DNA of 64,000 nt from Solirubrobacteraceae bacterium (GCA_030447505.1 JAUJOT010000003.1:372001-436000), one strand, 5' to 3'; counted from the stretch's first letter, positions 41,845-50,679 are shown. Notes: generated by a model from the letters alone, not told the origin. Numbers and translations are program-made.

Positions 41845-42825
41845 ATGCGCGCCGCCGTCCTCGACGCGCCGCTGGCCCGCCTGCGCCTCGACGAGCTCCC
41901 CGATCCGGAGCCCGCCCGCGGGCAGGTCCTGCTTCGCGTGCTCGCGTGCGGTATCTGCCGCACGGACTTGCACATCGTGGATGGTGACGTTCCGGCCGGG
42001 CACTTCCCGCTCGTGCTCGGCCACCAGGTCGTCGCCGAGCGAACGGATACGGGCGAGCGCGTCGGCGTGCCGTGGCTCGGCTGGACCGACGGCACGTGCC
42101 GGCACTGCCGGGGCGGGCGCGAGAACCTCTGCGACGCGGCGCGGTTCACCGGGCGTGACGTGGACGGCGGCTACGCGGAGATGATGGTCGCCGACGAGCG
42201 GTTCTGCCTTCCATTGCCCGATACGTTCGGCGCGTTGGCGGCCGCGCCGCTTTTGTGCGCGGGGCTGATCGGGCACCGCGCGCTGCGGCTCGCGGGCGAC
42301 CCGGGACGCGTCGGCATCTACGGCTTCGGCGCCGCCGCGCACATCGTCTGTCAGGTCGCGGTGTACGAAGGGCGCGACGTGTTCGCGTTCACGCGGCCGG
42401 GCGACGCCGAGGGGCAGGCCTTCGCAAAGTCAGTGGGCGCCGTCTGGGCGGGCGGCTCCGATGAGCAGCCGCCCGAGGAGCTCGACGCTGCGCTCATCTT
42501 CGCCCCGGTCGGCGCGCTCGTACCGGTTGCGTTGCGTGCCGTCGGCAAGGGCGGAGCGGTGGTCTGCGGAGGGATCCACATGAGCGCGATCCCGTCGCTG
42601 CCCTACGAGCTGCTGTGGGGCGAGCGCGTCGTGCGGTCGGTCGCCAACCAGACGCGCGCGGACGGGCGCGAGCTGCTCGCGCTCGCGCCGCGCGTCCCGA
42701 TCCGCACGCACGTCAGCGCCTATCCGCTCGAGCGCGCCCAGGACGCCCTGGACGACCTGCGCGACGGGCGCCTGCACGGCTCGGCGGTCATCGCGGTCGC
42801 GCCCGGCGAATCCGCGCCGCTGTAG
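41845..42825 (+). CDS. Zinc-dependent alcohol dehydrogenase (MDR superfamily)
   Basis: The 326-residue product is an NAD(P)-dependent medium-chain dehydrogenase oxidising primary or secondary alcohols to aldehydes or ketones. The catalytic zinc Cys is in LACGICRTDLHI, and the HFPLVLGHQVVAERTD segment has the GH.E-type site with Gln in place of the usual Glu. The structural zinc loop reads GTCRHCRGGRENLC with only three Cys; the first of the normal four is Asp. The Rossmann motif is VGIYGFGAAAHIVCQVAVYE. The C-terminus (LERAQDALDDLRDGRLHGSA) is typical of the AdhA-like subgroup. It stands alone, on the same strand as mreB. Confidence 0.85.
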   Translation: MRAAVLDAPLARLRLDELPDPEPARGQVLLRVLACGICRTDLHIVDGDVPAGHFPLVLGHQVVAERTDTGERVGVPWLGWTDGTCRHCRGGRENLCDAARFTGRDVDGGYAEMMVADERFCLPLPDTFGALAAAPLLCAGLIGHRALRLAGDPGRVGIYGFGAAAHIVCQVAVYEGRDVFAFTRPGDAEGQAFAKSVGAVWAGGSDEQPPEELDAALIFAPVGALVPVALRAVGKGGAVVCGGIHMSAIPSLPYELLWGERVVRSVANQTRADGRELLALAPRVPIRTHVSAYPLERAQDALDDLRDGRLHGSAVIAVAPGESAPL

Positions 42826-42864
42826 CTCGACGCCCTGAACACCGCTGTCTGCGACGCTGTCTGC

Positions 42865-43962
42865 GTGCGCTTTGGCAGAGATCGCGCTCGCGGCGCGACG
42901 TCGCGGCGGCGGCTGGGCCCGACGCTCGGGGTCCATGACATCGCGATCGATCTCGGTACGGCGAACACGCTGGTGTACGTCGGCGGTGAGGGGATCGTCG
43001 TCGCAGAGCCGTCGGTCGTCGCGATCGACACCGACAGCGGGCAGGTGCATGCCGTCGGTGCCGAGGCCGAGCGGATGATCGGGCGCACGCCGGCGACGAT
43101 CGCGGCGGTGCGTCCGCTGCGCCACGGCGTGATCGCCGACTTCGAGGTCACCGAGCAGATGCTGCGCTACTTCATCGCTCGCGTGCTCGAGCGGCGCTGG
43201 GCGCATCCGCGCTTGATCGTCTGCGCGCCGTCGGGAGTGACCGAGGTCGAGCAGCGCGCCGTCGAGCAGGCGGCGCTCGCCGCGGGCGCGCGGCGGGTGC
43301 AGCTGATCGAGGAGCCGATCGCGGCGGCGATCGGAGCGGGCGTGGCGATCGAGGAGCCGGTCGGGCGGATGGTCGTCGACGTCGGCGGCGGTACCAGCGA
43401 GGTGGCGGTGATCTCGCTCGGCGCGATCGTCGTGTCGCGCTCGATCCGCGTCGGCGGCTACGAGATGGACGAGGCGCTCGGTCACTACATGCGCGGCGCG
43501 CATCAGCTCGTGATCGGCTCGCGCAGCGCCGAGGCGATCAAGCTGGCGATCGGGTCGGCGCATCCGCTCGCCGAGGAGACGACCTTCGCCGTGCGCGGGC
43601 GGCACATCCTCACGGGATTGCCCAGCGAGGTCGTGCTGCACAGCGAGGAGGTGCGCGAGGCGCTGCGCGGGCCGCTGCGCGAGATCCTCGCGGCGATCAC
43701 GGAAACGCTCGAGCAGACCCCGCCCGAGCTCGCCAGCGACATCGACCGCCACGGCATCCTGCTCGCCGGCGGCGGCACCCTGCTGCGCGGGCTGGCCGAG
43801 CTCGTCGAGGCCGAGACCGAGATCACGACCACCGTCATCGACTCCGCCCTGACCTGCGTCGCCGTCGGCTCGGGTCTCGCGCTCGAGCACTACGACCGGC
43901 TTGCCGGAACCGCGACCGGACGGCGCGGACGGGGCAGCCGATCGACCACCACACCAAGCTGA
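42865..43962 (+). CDS. mreB: Rod-shape determining protein MreB
   Basis: The 365-residue product is an actin-fold ATPase that forms membrane-associated filaments guiding lateral cell-wall synthesis. The phosphate 1 motif is AIDLGTANTLVYVGGEGIVV, the phosphate 2 motif MVVDVGGGTSEVAVISLG, and the adenosine region HGILLAGGGTLLRGLAELVE. RLIVCAPSGVTEVEQRAVEQ and QLIEEPIAAAIGAG also fit MreB. The GTG start adds a ~25-residue basic leader (RFGRDRARGATSRRRLGP) before the conserved core, longer than usual; ATG 42937 (MTSRSISV) is out of frame. The usual partners mreC and mreD are not adjacent, so this may be a stand-alone or second MreB. Confidence 0.9.
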   Translation: MRFGRDRARGATSRRRLGPTLGVHDIAIDLGTANTLVYVGGEGIVVAEPSVVAIDTDSGQVHAVGAEAERMIGRTPATIAAVRPLRHGVIADFEVTEQMLRYFIARVLERRWAHPRLIVCAPSGVTEVEQRAVEQAALAAGARRVQLIEEPIAAAIGAGVAIEEPVGRMVVDVGGGTSEVAVISLGAIVVSRSIRVGGYEMDEALGHYMRGAHQLVIGSRSAEAIKLAIGSAHPLAEETTFAVRGRHILTGLPSEVVLHSEEVREALRGPLREILAAITETLEQTPPELASDIDRHGILLAGGGTLLRGLAELVEAETEITTTVIDSALTCVAVGSGLALEHYDRLAGTATGRRGRGSRSTTTPS

Positions 43963-44226
43963 ACGGCGCCGGGCGCGTACGGCTCGCTGAGCGACAGCGC
44001 CGGAACCGAGGAGAAGGAGACTGCGCAGGTGAGCGTCACCCTACGGCTGCTTCATTCGTCCACAAGCCCGGTCGGCCGCGATCGTTCTTCAGACCTCGCT
44101 GCGCGCGCAAGAGGACTCCGAACAGCCATCACGACAACAAAGCCGAACGAGGGTTCAGTCGTCGGGGCACGCCCAGGGGACCGAGCGCGGTCGAGCCCGC
44201 CGAGCCATCGACGTAGGAGGAATACC

Positions 44227-44457
44227 ATGGCGGCGATGGCCGTGTCGGTGAAGAGGCTCGATGTGCAGATCGGCGATCTGGTCGAGATCGACGGACGACG
44301 CTACGACGTCGTTTCAGACAAGGAGGGCGGGGTGGCGCTCGAGCCGGCGATCACGAGCACCGTCGCCGACATCCACGCCGAGCACGGCGGACGCCCGGTG
44401 ACACAGGCGGAGTTCGACGAGCTCTTCGCAGACCTGCCCGCCGACGGCGAAGGCTGA
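44227..44457 (+). CDS. Small hypothetical protein, one of a duplicated pair
   Basis: The product is 76 residues. ATG 44227 sits eight bases after a strong AGGAGG, which decides the start although the frame is open further upstream. It reads MAAMAVSVKRLDVQIGDLVE followed by GRRYDVVSDKEGGVALEPA and an acidic QAEFDELFADLPADGEG tail. A truncated paralogue with the same VSVK.LDVQIGDLVEI.GR.YDVV core is found at 46756. The core looks like a small beta-barrel (a VxVGD-type strand pair). No function is known to me. Confidence 0.65.
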   Translation: MAAMAVSVKRLDVQIGDLVEIDGRRYDVVSDKEGGVALEPAITSTVADIHAEHGGRPVTQAEFDELFADLPADGEG

Positions 44458-44600
44458 GCCGTGGTGCCATCAGGCCGTGACGCGCGACGCGTCGCGGTGC
44501 GCAGCCCGGCCGCCTGGCGTGAGGAGGTCGAGCGCTTCGACGCGCGCTCGCCTTCCCGCATGGCGGCGGAGCGGGACGGCGGCGCCTGGAGGAGGAAGGC

Positions 44601-44861
44601 GTGAGCATGTCTGAGCTTCGGAGCTGCGCGGCGGAGGGATCGGACGGCACGAGGCTGAAGGGCCTCGTGAAGGCCTACGTGCCTATCTGCGGGGCGGCGG
44701 CATCGCAACGGCCGTACGGCTTCGTGTACTCGCCGGGTCGCGATGATCAGGGCGTCTACCTCGCGCTCGTCGCCTTCGGCGAACGCCACCCGCGGGCCGG
44801 AACCCGCAGCGTCTACGAACGCGCGCACAAGCGCCTTCACGGCCGCTACCCGGACCAGTAG
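44601..44861 (+). CDS. Small hypothetical protein
   Basis: The 86-residue product starts at a GTG preceded by GGAGGAGGAAGG. It reads RLKGLVKAYVPICGAAASQR, then PYGFVYSPGRDDQGVYLALV and AFGERHPRAGTRSVYERAHK. I do not recognise a domain. It lies 143 bases after the previous small gene on the same strand and may share its transcript. Confidence 0.55.
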   Translation: MSMSELRSCAAEGSDGTRLKGLVKAYVPICGAAASQRPYGFVYSPGRDDQGVYLALVAFGERHPRAGTRSVYERAHKRLHGRYPDQ

Positions 44862-45096
44862 TCAGCACGGCGCGTGTCGCGCCGCTCCAGGGGGCTCCCG
44901 GGCGCCGCGACGGATCCCCGCAGTCAATGTGAGTCCGCGCGGGCGCTGCCATCGGATGCGCATCCTCAAGACGGTCTGCAGTTGGCGCTCGACGCCGCGG
45001 GCCGCCGGCGGCAGGAACGGCCGGGCCGCGGGTGGGGCGCGCAGCCGAGCCTGGCGCCGCGCCGCGCAGTGACGCGCTGCGCACCACGGCGCAGGC

Positions 45097-45501
45097 TCAC
45101 GCACAGCGCCACCGGGGACACCCGGCCGGCCGAGACGCAAGCGGACCCGAACCTGCACTCGGCTTTCCCTTCCCGTGGTCACGGTGAGCGGTGGCGGACG
45201 GCGCGGTTAGCCGCCCGCCGTAGCGGTCAAGCGCGGTTCTGACGCACTGCGAGGGGACGCCGCGCCACCCCGTCGCGGCCGCGACCCCTGGCGGCGCGGA
45301 GCGACCCGCCCGCGCTCGGGTTGCTGCGACGCGCAGGGCTTCAGTGGCGCAGCTGCTCGAGGATCTCAGAACAGCGTCGAGGATCGCGTCGAGATGGCGG
45401 AGCATCTGCGGGCGCCCTCGCCGTAGATGCTCGACTGTACGCTCGTCGAGGATGACGTGGCGTCCGTCCGGATCGGTGCTCTCCCGACGCTCGTGCGTCA
45501 A
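45097..45501 (-). CDS. Hypothetical protein, possibly degraded
   Basis: The first third (MTHERRESTDPDGRHVILDE, then VEHLRRGRPQMLRHLDAILD) resembles small actinobacterial proteins with a VVLDE..W.HI..GHPE...HLDAVL pattern. The remaining ~85 residues are Arg/Ala/Pro-rich without structure and look like read-through after a frameshift. It lies 26 bases downstream of the next gene on the same strand, so both may once have formed an operon. Confidence 0.35.
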   Translation of the reverse strand: MTHERRESTDPDGRHVILDERTVEHLRRGRPQMLRHLDAILDAVLRSSSSCATEALRVAATRARAGRSAPPGVAAATGWRGVPSQCVRTALDRYGGRLTAPSATAHRDHGKGKPSAGSGPLASRPAGCPRWRCA

Positions 45502-45526
45502 CCGACGCTTCCGTCACCGTCGTACA

Positions 45527-45961
45527 TCAGCTGGAGGCCGATCGTTCATCGCGGCCGTCACCGTGCGCGGCCGACGACGCACGCGCCGCTGCCGCCCGTC
45601 GCGCTCGCTGCAGCTCCCGCCGGATGACCACTGGATCGTCGCGCTCGGTCAGGTATCTGTCCCACTCCTCGAAGACAAGATCGATCGCGCGTCGCGGCTC
45701 GATCTCGTAGTAGAAGCCGCCGGGCATGTAGACGAGCGCGCGGCCGTCGAGGGACAGGTGGAAGTAGCAGCGGGTGGCGATGTGCTTGTACGCGTGGACG
45801 GCGGTGCCGTCGTCGAGCTCGATCTCGTGCATCCACATGAACCAGTCGGCGAGCTCCATGCCGACAAGATCGCGCAAAGGCCCCCAATCGGGCTCTTCGT
45901 ACTGCGTCACCTCTCCGGCTATGACGTGATCGCTGCGCATGCCCCGAGCTTCCGCTGACAC
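45527..45961 (-). CDS. Hypothetical protein
   Basis: The product is 144 residues from GTG 45961, or 137 from the internal ATG 45940. The sequence is compact and acidic: GPLRDLVGMELADWFMWMHE, IELDDGTAVHAYKHIATRCY, FHLSLDGRALVYMPGGFYYE and IDLVFEEWDRYLTERDDP. It resembles short actinobacterial proteins of unknown function built around a MHE(I/V).L.DG..V.AYKH...RRYLHL..DGRA pattern. The last 30 residues are Ala/Ser/Arg-rich. No ribosome binding site distinguishes the two starts. Confidence 0.6.
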   Translation of the reverse strand: MSAEARGMRSDHVIAGEVTQYEEPDWGPLRDLVGMELADWFMWMHEIELDDGTAVHAYKHIATRCYFHLSLDGRALVYMPGGFYYEIEPRRAIDLVFEEWDRYLTERDDPVVIRRELQRARRAAAARASSAAHGDGRDERSASS

Positions 45962-46038
45962 GCTTAACGAAACAAGACGCGGTTCCTACCGTCCTGCAAC
46001 AACTTCGTGTCAGCGGCTGCCGCAACGCGGCGGCGCCG

Positions 46039-46461
46039 TCACGCGTCGGCCGGCAGGAGCGTGAACTCGTTGCCGTGCAGTGGCGTGACAGCGCGGAAGT
46101 GTCGTTCGTCGAAGCTGAGGACGCGGGTGGTGCGGTGCCGTGCCGCCAGAGTGACGAGTGCGCAGTCGGCGAGACCGAGATCGAGATCGGCGTAGCGCGT
46201 GTCCAGGTCGATGATCGTGGCGTAGTCGGCGCGCTCCAGGTTCGCGACGGAGAACCGTCCGGCCGCGAGGTCCGCGAGAAACGCCCGCCGCGCTCCGGCG
46301 CCGAACCGCTGCCCCAGGAGGTAGTCGATCTCGGCGGTCGTCGGTGCGGGGATCACGAGCGCCCCCGTTTCGTTGGTGAGGGCGTCGAGGATCGCTTCGC
46401 GCTCGGGCTCTGCCGCGTCGGCGAGAGCGACGATCGGCGCGGCATCGATCAGCAGCGTCAC
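46039..46461 (-). CDS. vapC: PIN-domain toxin (VapC-like ribonuclease)
   Basis: The 140-residue product has the acidic residues expected for a PIN nuclease: D6 in TLLIDAAPIVALADAAEPE, a Glu in PAPTTAEIDYLLG, the central Asp pair in YADLDLGLADCALVTLAARH, and a C-terminal Asp in RVLSFDERHFRAV. It would cleave RNA when not held by its antitoxin. The ATG overlaps the upstream antitoxin stop by four bases, the standard VapBC arrangement. Confidence 0.88.
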   Translation of the reverse strand: MTLLIDAAPIVALADAAEPEREAILDALTNETGALVIPAPTTAEIDYLLGQRFGAGARRAFLADLAAGRFSVANLERADYATIIDLDTRYADLDLGLADCALVTLAARHRTTRVLSFDERHFRAVTPLHGNEFTLLPADA

Positions 46462-46697
46462 GTGCCGAAGCCGTCGAGGAGGTCGGGTTCGGGGATCTGA
46501 GAGATGGGACGCGGGTCGTCGTCGATCCGGCGAAAGCCGGCTGCGAGCGCAAAGTTGCGATCGCGGGAGGCCTGCGGCTGGTAGGCATCGACGGCCGCTC
46601 GGAGAATCTCCGCTTGCGAGCGGCCCTCCTCAGCCGCGAGCCGGCGAAGGCGTGCGGCCTGGGCCTCATCGAGATAGACGCTGGTCTTGCGCACCAT
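46458..46697 (-). CDS. vapB: Ribbon-helix-helix antitoxin (VapB/CopG-like)
   Basis: The 79-residue product opens MVRKTSVYLDEAQAARLRRL then AAEEGRSQAEILRAAVDAYQ, a ribbon-helix-helix DNA-binding domain with the beta strand, helix A, GRS turn and helix B. The Pro/Asp-rich C-terminus (PISQIPEPDLLDGFGT) would wrap the PIN toxin. It is the first gene of the pair and should repress its own promoter. A GTAGTGTAGG / GTAGGGCACG repeat-like stretch just upstream (46703-46727) could hold the operator. Confidence 0.85.
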   Translation of the reverse strand: MVRKTSVYLDEAQAARLRRLAAEEGRSQAEILRAAVDAYQPQASRDRNFALAAGFRRIDDDPRPISQIPEPDLLDGFGT

Positions 46698-46755
46698 CGC
46701 GTAGTGTAGGGCACGATGTAGGGCACGCGTTGCTCGCAGCCCTCATGGCGGCGCG

Positions 46756-46862
46756 ATGTCGGTGAAGAGCCTTGACGTGCAGATCGGCGATCTCGTCGAG
46801 ATCGGCGGACGGCCCTACGACGTCGTGCAGCAGCGCGACCTGGTCGCGGTCGGCAAAGGGCG
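46756..46862 (+). pseudogene. Truncated paralogue of the 44227 small protein
   Basis: It reads MSVKSLDVQIGDLVEIGGRP then YDVVQQRDL, nearly the same as the core of the 76-residue protein at 44227, and then diverges into unrelated sequence with no stop until the downstream secreted protein. The DNA is similar as well, which indicates duplication followed by loss of the 3' half. A spurious fusion frame to 48720 results. Confidence 0.65.
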
Positions 46863-47073
46863 GAGGTGCGAAGCATCACGCGAGACGCGAAACGCTCTGC
46901 TGCGACACCCACCGCGCGAAACGAACTGCGTCGGGTGCGGCGTGAGCCGCGCCGGTCGTGCGCGCACCGCAATCTTCGGCTCGGGAGTCAAGCACCCGGC
47001 TCGAGTAGCAGCTCGCGTTGACGGTGATTCAATGCGCGCACAGGACGGGAAGGTCACGAGGGAGAGGGGCTTC

Positions 47074-48720
47074 ATGGGCACGCACGGGTCTCGCTTGCGC
47101 CGCCTGGGCGCGCTGACGGCGCTGATTGTCGTGTCGGCGTTCGCGATCGACGGCGCGCGCGCGGCGACGCCCGAACGCGGCACGGTCTCGCTCGACGACC
47201 GGACGTTGCACTGGCAGGGCGAGCACTACGTCGCCGGATCAACGATCTTCGCGGGCACGACGTGCCCGCCGGCGACGAAGGAGGTCTGCGACCGGTTCGA
47301 CCTCACGGTCGATGTCGATGCGGCGCATTGGACGGAGCACCGGGGCGGCGCCGAGATCCGCATCAGCTGGGCAAGCGCCGAGGACGACTTTGACTTGCAC
47401 GTCTTCGACGCCGACGGCAATCGGGTCGGGTCGTCGACCACCGTCAACACCACGAGCGAGCGGGTGCTCATCGAGAAGGCGAGCGGCGAGTACTCGGTCC
47501 GGGTCAACCCGTTCTCGGTCACCGATTCTGATTACGAGGGCGAGGTCGAGCTCCACAGCCGCAAGCTGACGCCGAGGGATACCGGCGTGCCGGAGCAGCC
47601 GGTCTTCGACCAGCCGTGCGACGGTGGACGCGCGGGCGGCTTTCCGTGCAAGGGCGTCGACCTGGCGGCGTTCCTGCCGCACGGCGTCATCGGCGGCGGC
47701 GAGGGCAACGACATCTGGGGGTGGACGGACCCGGATACCAGCCGCGAGTACGCCCTTGTCGCCAAGACGGTCGGGACGGCGTTCGTAGACGTGACCAAGC
47801 CGACGGCGCCCGTGTACCTCGGGCTGCTGCCGTCGCACCAGCCTGTCGAGACGCTGTTCTCGATTTGGCGCGATGTGAAGGTCTACAGAAACCACGCGTT
47901 CGTGGTGAGCGAGGAGCCGTCGCACGGGATGCAGGTGTTCGACCTGACGCGGCTGCGCGGGGCCACCGAGCGGGAATGGACGGAGGACGTGCACTACCCG
48001 CTGTTCGGCGGCGCGCACAACGTGGCCATCGACGAGGAGAGCGGGTTCGCGTACGCGGTCGGAACCAACACCTGCGCGGGCGGCCCCCACATCATCGATA
48101 TCCGCCAACCGAAGACGCCGGTCTTCGCCGGCTGTGCCGCCGATGACGGCTACACCCACGATGCGCAGTGCGTCGTCTACCGCGGTCCGGACGCCGAGTA
48201 CCAGGGCCGGCAGATCTGCTTGAACTCCAACGAGGACACGGTCACGATCGTCGACGTCACGAACAAGCTCCTTCCCAGGACCCTGTCCCGGACGACGTAC
48301 CCGAAGGCCGCGTACACCCACCAGGGTTGGCTGACGGACGACCAGCGCCACTTCCTGCTTGGCGACGAGCTCGATGAAGTGGAAGCGGGCGTGCCGACGA
48401 CGACGTACGTCTTCGACGTCTCCGACCTCGACGCCCCCCGGTTCGTCCGGGCCCACGAGGGCTCGACGCCGGCGATCGACCACAACCTCTACGTCCGCGG
48501 CTCGCACGTGTACGAGGCGAATTACCGCGCGGGGCTCCGCATCCTCGACCTCAAGCGCGTCGCGGAGGGGCGCCTGCGCGAGGTGGCGTACTTCGACGTC
48601 TATCCGCCCGACGACGCTCCCGAGTTCAACGGGGCGTGGAGCAGCTATCCGTTCTTCCCGTCGGGCACGATCGTCGTCAACGGCATCGAGCAGGGCCTTT
48701 TCGTCCTCCGGGAGGGCTGA
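47074..48720 (+). CDS. Secreted choice-of-anchor/LVIVD-repeat protein
   Basis: The product is 548 residues. ATG 47074 follows GAGAGGGG and opens a signal peptide (GSRLRRLGALTALIVVSAFA, cleavage near ARA-ATP). Residues ~25-160 form a beta domain (EIRISWASAEDDFDLHVFDA and EYSVRVNPFSV), like a pre-peptidase C-terminal fold. The rest contains LVIVD-type beta-propeller blades, each ending in a (V/I)-(F/V)-D-(V/L) phrase: TVGTAFVDVTKPTAPVYLGL, HGMQVFDLTRLRG, HIIDIRQPKTPVFAG, DTVTIVDVTNK, TYVFDVSDLDAPRF and GLRILDLKRV. A choice-of-anchor B-like family member is likely. It acts outside the membrane; the ligand is unknown. Confidence 0.8.
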   Translation: MGTHGSRLRRLGALTALIVVSAFAIDGARAATPERGTVSLDDRTLHWQGEHYVAGSTIFAGTTCPPATKEVCDRFDLTVDVDAAHWTEHRGGAEIRISWASAEDDFDLHVFDADGNRVGSSTTVNTTSERVLIEKASGEYSVRVNPFSVTDSDYEGEVELHSRKLTPRDTGVPEQPVFDQPCDGGRAGGFPCKGVDLAAFLPHGVIGGGEGNDIWGWTDPDTSREYALVAKTVGTAFVDVTKPTAPVYLGLLPSHQPVETLFSIWRDVKVYRNHAFVVSEEPSHGMQVFDLTRLRGATEREWTEDVHYPLFGGAHNVAIDEESGFAYAVGTNTCAGGPHIIDIRQPKTPVFAGCAADDGYTHDAQCVVYRGPDAEYQGRQICLNSNEDTVTIVDVTNKLLPRTLSRTTYPKAAYTHQGWLTDDQRHFLLGDELDEVEAGVPTTTYVFDVSDLDAPRFVRAHEGSTPAIDHNLYVRGSHVYEANYRAGLRILDLKRVAEGRLREVAYFDVYPPDDAPEFNGAWSSYPFFPSGTIVVNGIEQGLFVLREG

Positions 48721-48861
48721 CCGTCCTCTTCAGGCGTGAGGGGATGGCCGGGCCGCGCCTGAGGCGGCGGGCCGGCGCCCCTGCCGACGTTCACGTCGCC
48801 GCGACCCCTTCTCGGTGATGTCGCCGGGCGTCGCGCCGATGTCAGGCAGGTCCGCCGTACA

Positions 48862-49194
48862 GTCCGCTTCATCGGCTATGTCGTCGCCAACTGGAAGATG
48901 TATCTGGGGCCTGGCGAGGCGATCGGGCTCTTCGCGCGTGTCCAGGAGCGCCTGCGCCGGGAGGTCGATGCAGCGATCGCGCTGCCGACTGTGATCGTGT
49001 GCCCGCCCGCGATCTCGCTGATGGCCATGAGCGACATCTACGGGGGGACCGTCACCGCTGACAACGTCGGGCAGTTCACGGCCGTCGACGAGCTCGACGG
49101 GGTGGGCGCCACGCGAGCGACGCTGGACGAGGACGGCTTTCTGACGATCGTCCAGCAGGTCGCGCGCGCCGGCATGGGGAGGAGCCGAGGCTGA
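48862..49194 (+). pseudogene. Triosephosphate isomerase relic with its middle deleted
   Basis: It reads RFIGYVVANWKMYLGPGEAI (TIM N-terminus with the catalytic Lys of ANWKM), then TVIVCPPAISLMAMSD (beta 2), and jumps without a frame change to DIYGGTVTADNVGQFTAVDE followed by LDGVGATRATLDEDGFLTIV, the beta 7-beta 8 end of the enzyme. The region holding the catalytic His95 and Glu165 is absent, about 150 residues. Its isomerase activity must be lost. No start codon precedes RFIGYVV in frame, only the internal ATG 48898, which supports a relic rather than a new small gene. Confidence 0.75.
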
Positions 49195-49235
49195 GCAGAC
49201 CGCCGGCCGTGGGCACGACCGCCGGAGCCTTCCGA

Positions 49236-50218
49236 TCAGCCCGCCGCGACGACTGGCTCGGGCTGCACCCAGCCGCTCGACGTCGGCCGTGCGCACTGCG
49301 TCGAAGACGCTCTGCACGCGCAGCGCCTCGTCGAGCGAGGGATCGGGCGGGGAGCCGCTGCGGATGGGGGCCCAGAACCGCCGGGCGACATGCTCGAAGG
49401 CCTCCTGCGGCGAGGAGCCCAGCGGTCCCTCGACCTGCAGCTCCTCTCGCTGCGCCGCCACGACAGCCGCCCGTCGGGGTCGAGCCTGACGGTGCCCTCT
49501 GCACCGTAGATCTCGATCAGGTCACCGCGGTCGTGCCGCGCGGTCGCCGTGAAGCTCACCACGGCGAGTCCTCCGCCGCGGAGCGGAAGCAGGATCCCGA
49601 ACGCGTCCTCGGCGGTCACCGAGCGCCTCCACGTCTCGGAACAGCTCGAGCAGCAAGTCCAGGTCGTGGACGCCGTAGCCCTGCAGCCGCCCGCCCCCCA
49701 ACGTCGCGTCGTGCACCCACGTGAACGGACGCGAGTCGGGTCGGCATGATCGGCGAACACCAGGGACACCGACGCCAGCCGCGGCCTTCCGAGCACCTCA
49801 CGGCCCGCTCGAGCAGGCGGCGGCGGCCCTCCTCGAAGCGGCGGCCGTAGTTGACTGCGGCGACCACTCCCGCGCGCCGCGCGGCTTCGGCGATCTCCCG
49901 TGCCGCGGCGAGGTTGTCGGCCAGGGGCTTCTCGCATAACTGGTGCAGGCCCCGCTCAACCACCGCGCGAGCGAACTCGGGATGGGTCACCACGGGAGTC
50001 GCGACGCGGACCGCCTCGAGCCCGGGAAACCGCAAGAGCTCCTCGAGGTCCGACGTCCCCAGCTCGAGCCCCGCTTGCTCGGCCAGCTCGAGCGCGCGCT
50101 CGGGCCGCCGCGACCACACCGCCACCGGCTGGAACTCCTCCAGCTCCGAGTACACGGGGAGAGCGACCTTCGAGCCGTAGCCGCCGCCGGCCACCGCGAC
50201 CTTCACCGGCTCGCTCAC
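49236..50218 (-). pseudogene. Frameshifted Gfo/Idh/MocA-family oxidoreductase
   Basis: The N-terminal Rossmann part is intact from GTG 50218 (VKVAVAGGGYGSKVALPVYS, VRVATPVVTHPEFARAVVER, GLHQLCEKPLADNLAAAREI with the EKP motif, and AVNYGRRFEEGRRRL). After ~150 codons the coding potential changes frame repeatedly: LASVSLVFADHADPTR, HDATLGGGRLQGYGVHDLDL, AEDAFGILLPLRGGGLAVVS and IEIYGAEGTVRLDPDGRLSW, LDEALRVQSVFDAVRTADVE. At least three indels break the substrate domain. An oxidoreductase of the same superfamily lies at the left edge of the window, but the two do not overlap enough to compare. Confidence 0.8.
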
Positions 50219-50606
50219 GGCGCACCACCACGAAGCGTTGGAGGACCTGAGGACGCTGCGCACGCGGGTAGCTCGGCGAGGCACACGCGCGGCATGCGGC
50301 TGTTGTACCAGCAGACGCGCCGCCCGCCCGGTGGTCGCGCCCGTCGCGCAGGTCTCGCGATAAGCCGTACCCGACGCCTCGACTAATCGCCGCCGGGCAC
50401 CGGCCCGACACGCTGCCGACTGCAACGGGGACGGCTCGGGCGCCAGCGGCTCACCTGCAGAGCGGTATCTGGGCCTTCTTCCAAGCGTGGCTCGGCGCTA
50501 CATCGACCAAGTGCTTGTTCCCTGCTTGTTCGCAAGCCCTACCGTGGCAGAAATCAGGGCCCTTCAGCAGTGCTGAAATCAGCGGCATTGCAGCGCTTTC
50601 GCCCAG
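50219..50606. other. Intergenic stretch between the oxidoreductase relic and tRNA-Ala
   Basis: No gene is supported on either strand. The short frames present lack recognisable motifs. The part nearest the tRNA (50480-50600) is lower in G+C than its surroundings. Confidence 0.45.
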
Positions 50607-50679
50607 TGGAGCCAACCGGGATCGAACCGGTGACCTCCTGCTTGCAAAGCAGGCGCTCTCCCAGCTGAGCTATGGCCCC
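50607..50679 (-). tRNA. tRNA-Ala (anticodon TGC)
   Basis: The minus strand folds as a complete cloverleaf of 73 nt: acceptor GGGGCCA pairing TGGCTCC, D arm AGCTCAGCTGGGAGAGC, anticodon arm CCTGC-TTTGCAA-GCAGG with TGC at positions 34-36, and T arm ACCGG-TTCGATC-CCGGT. The discriminator is A and CCA is not encoded. The same 3' half recurs at 6505-6550. Confidence 0.95.

Noticed and set aside
46756-48720. A single 654-codon gene starting at 46756
   Set aside because: The front is a truncated paralogue of the 44227 gene. The secreted protein has its own ribosome binding site and signal peptide at 47074.
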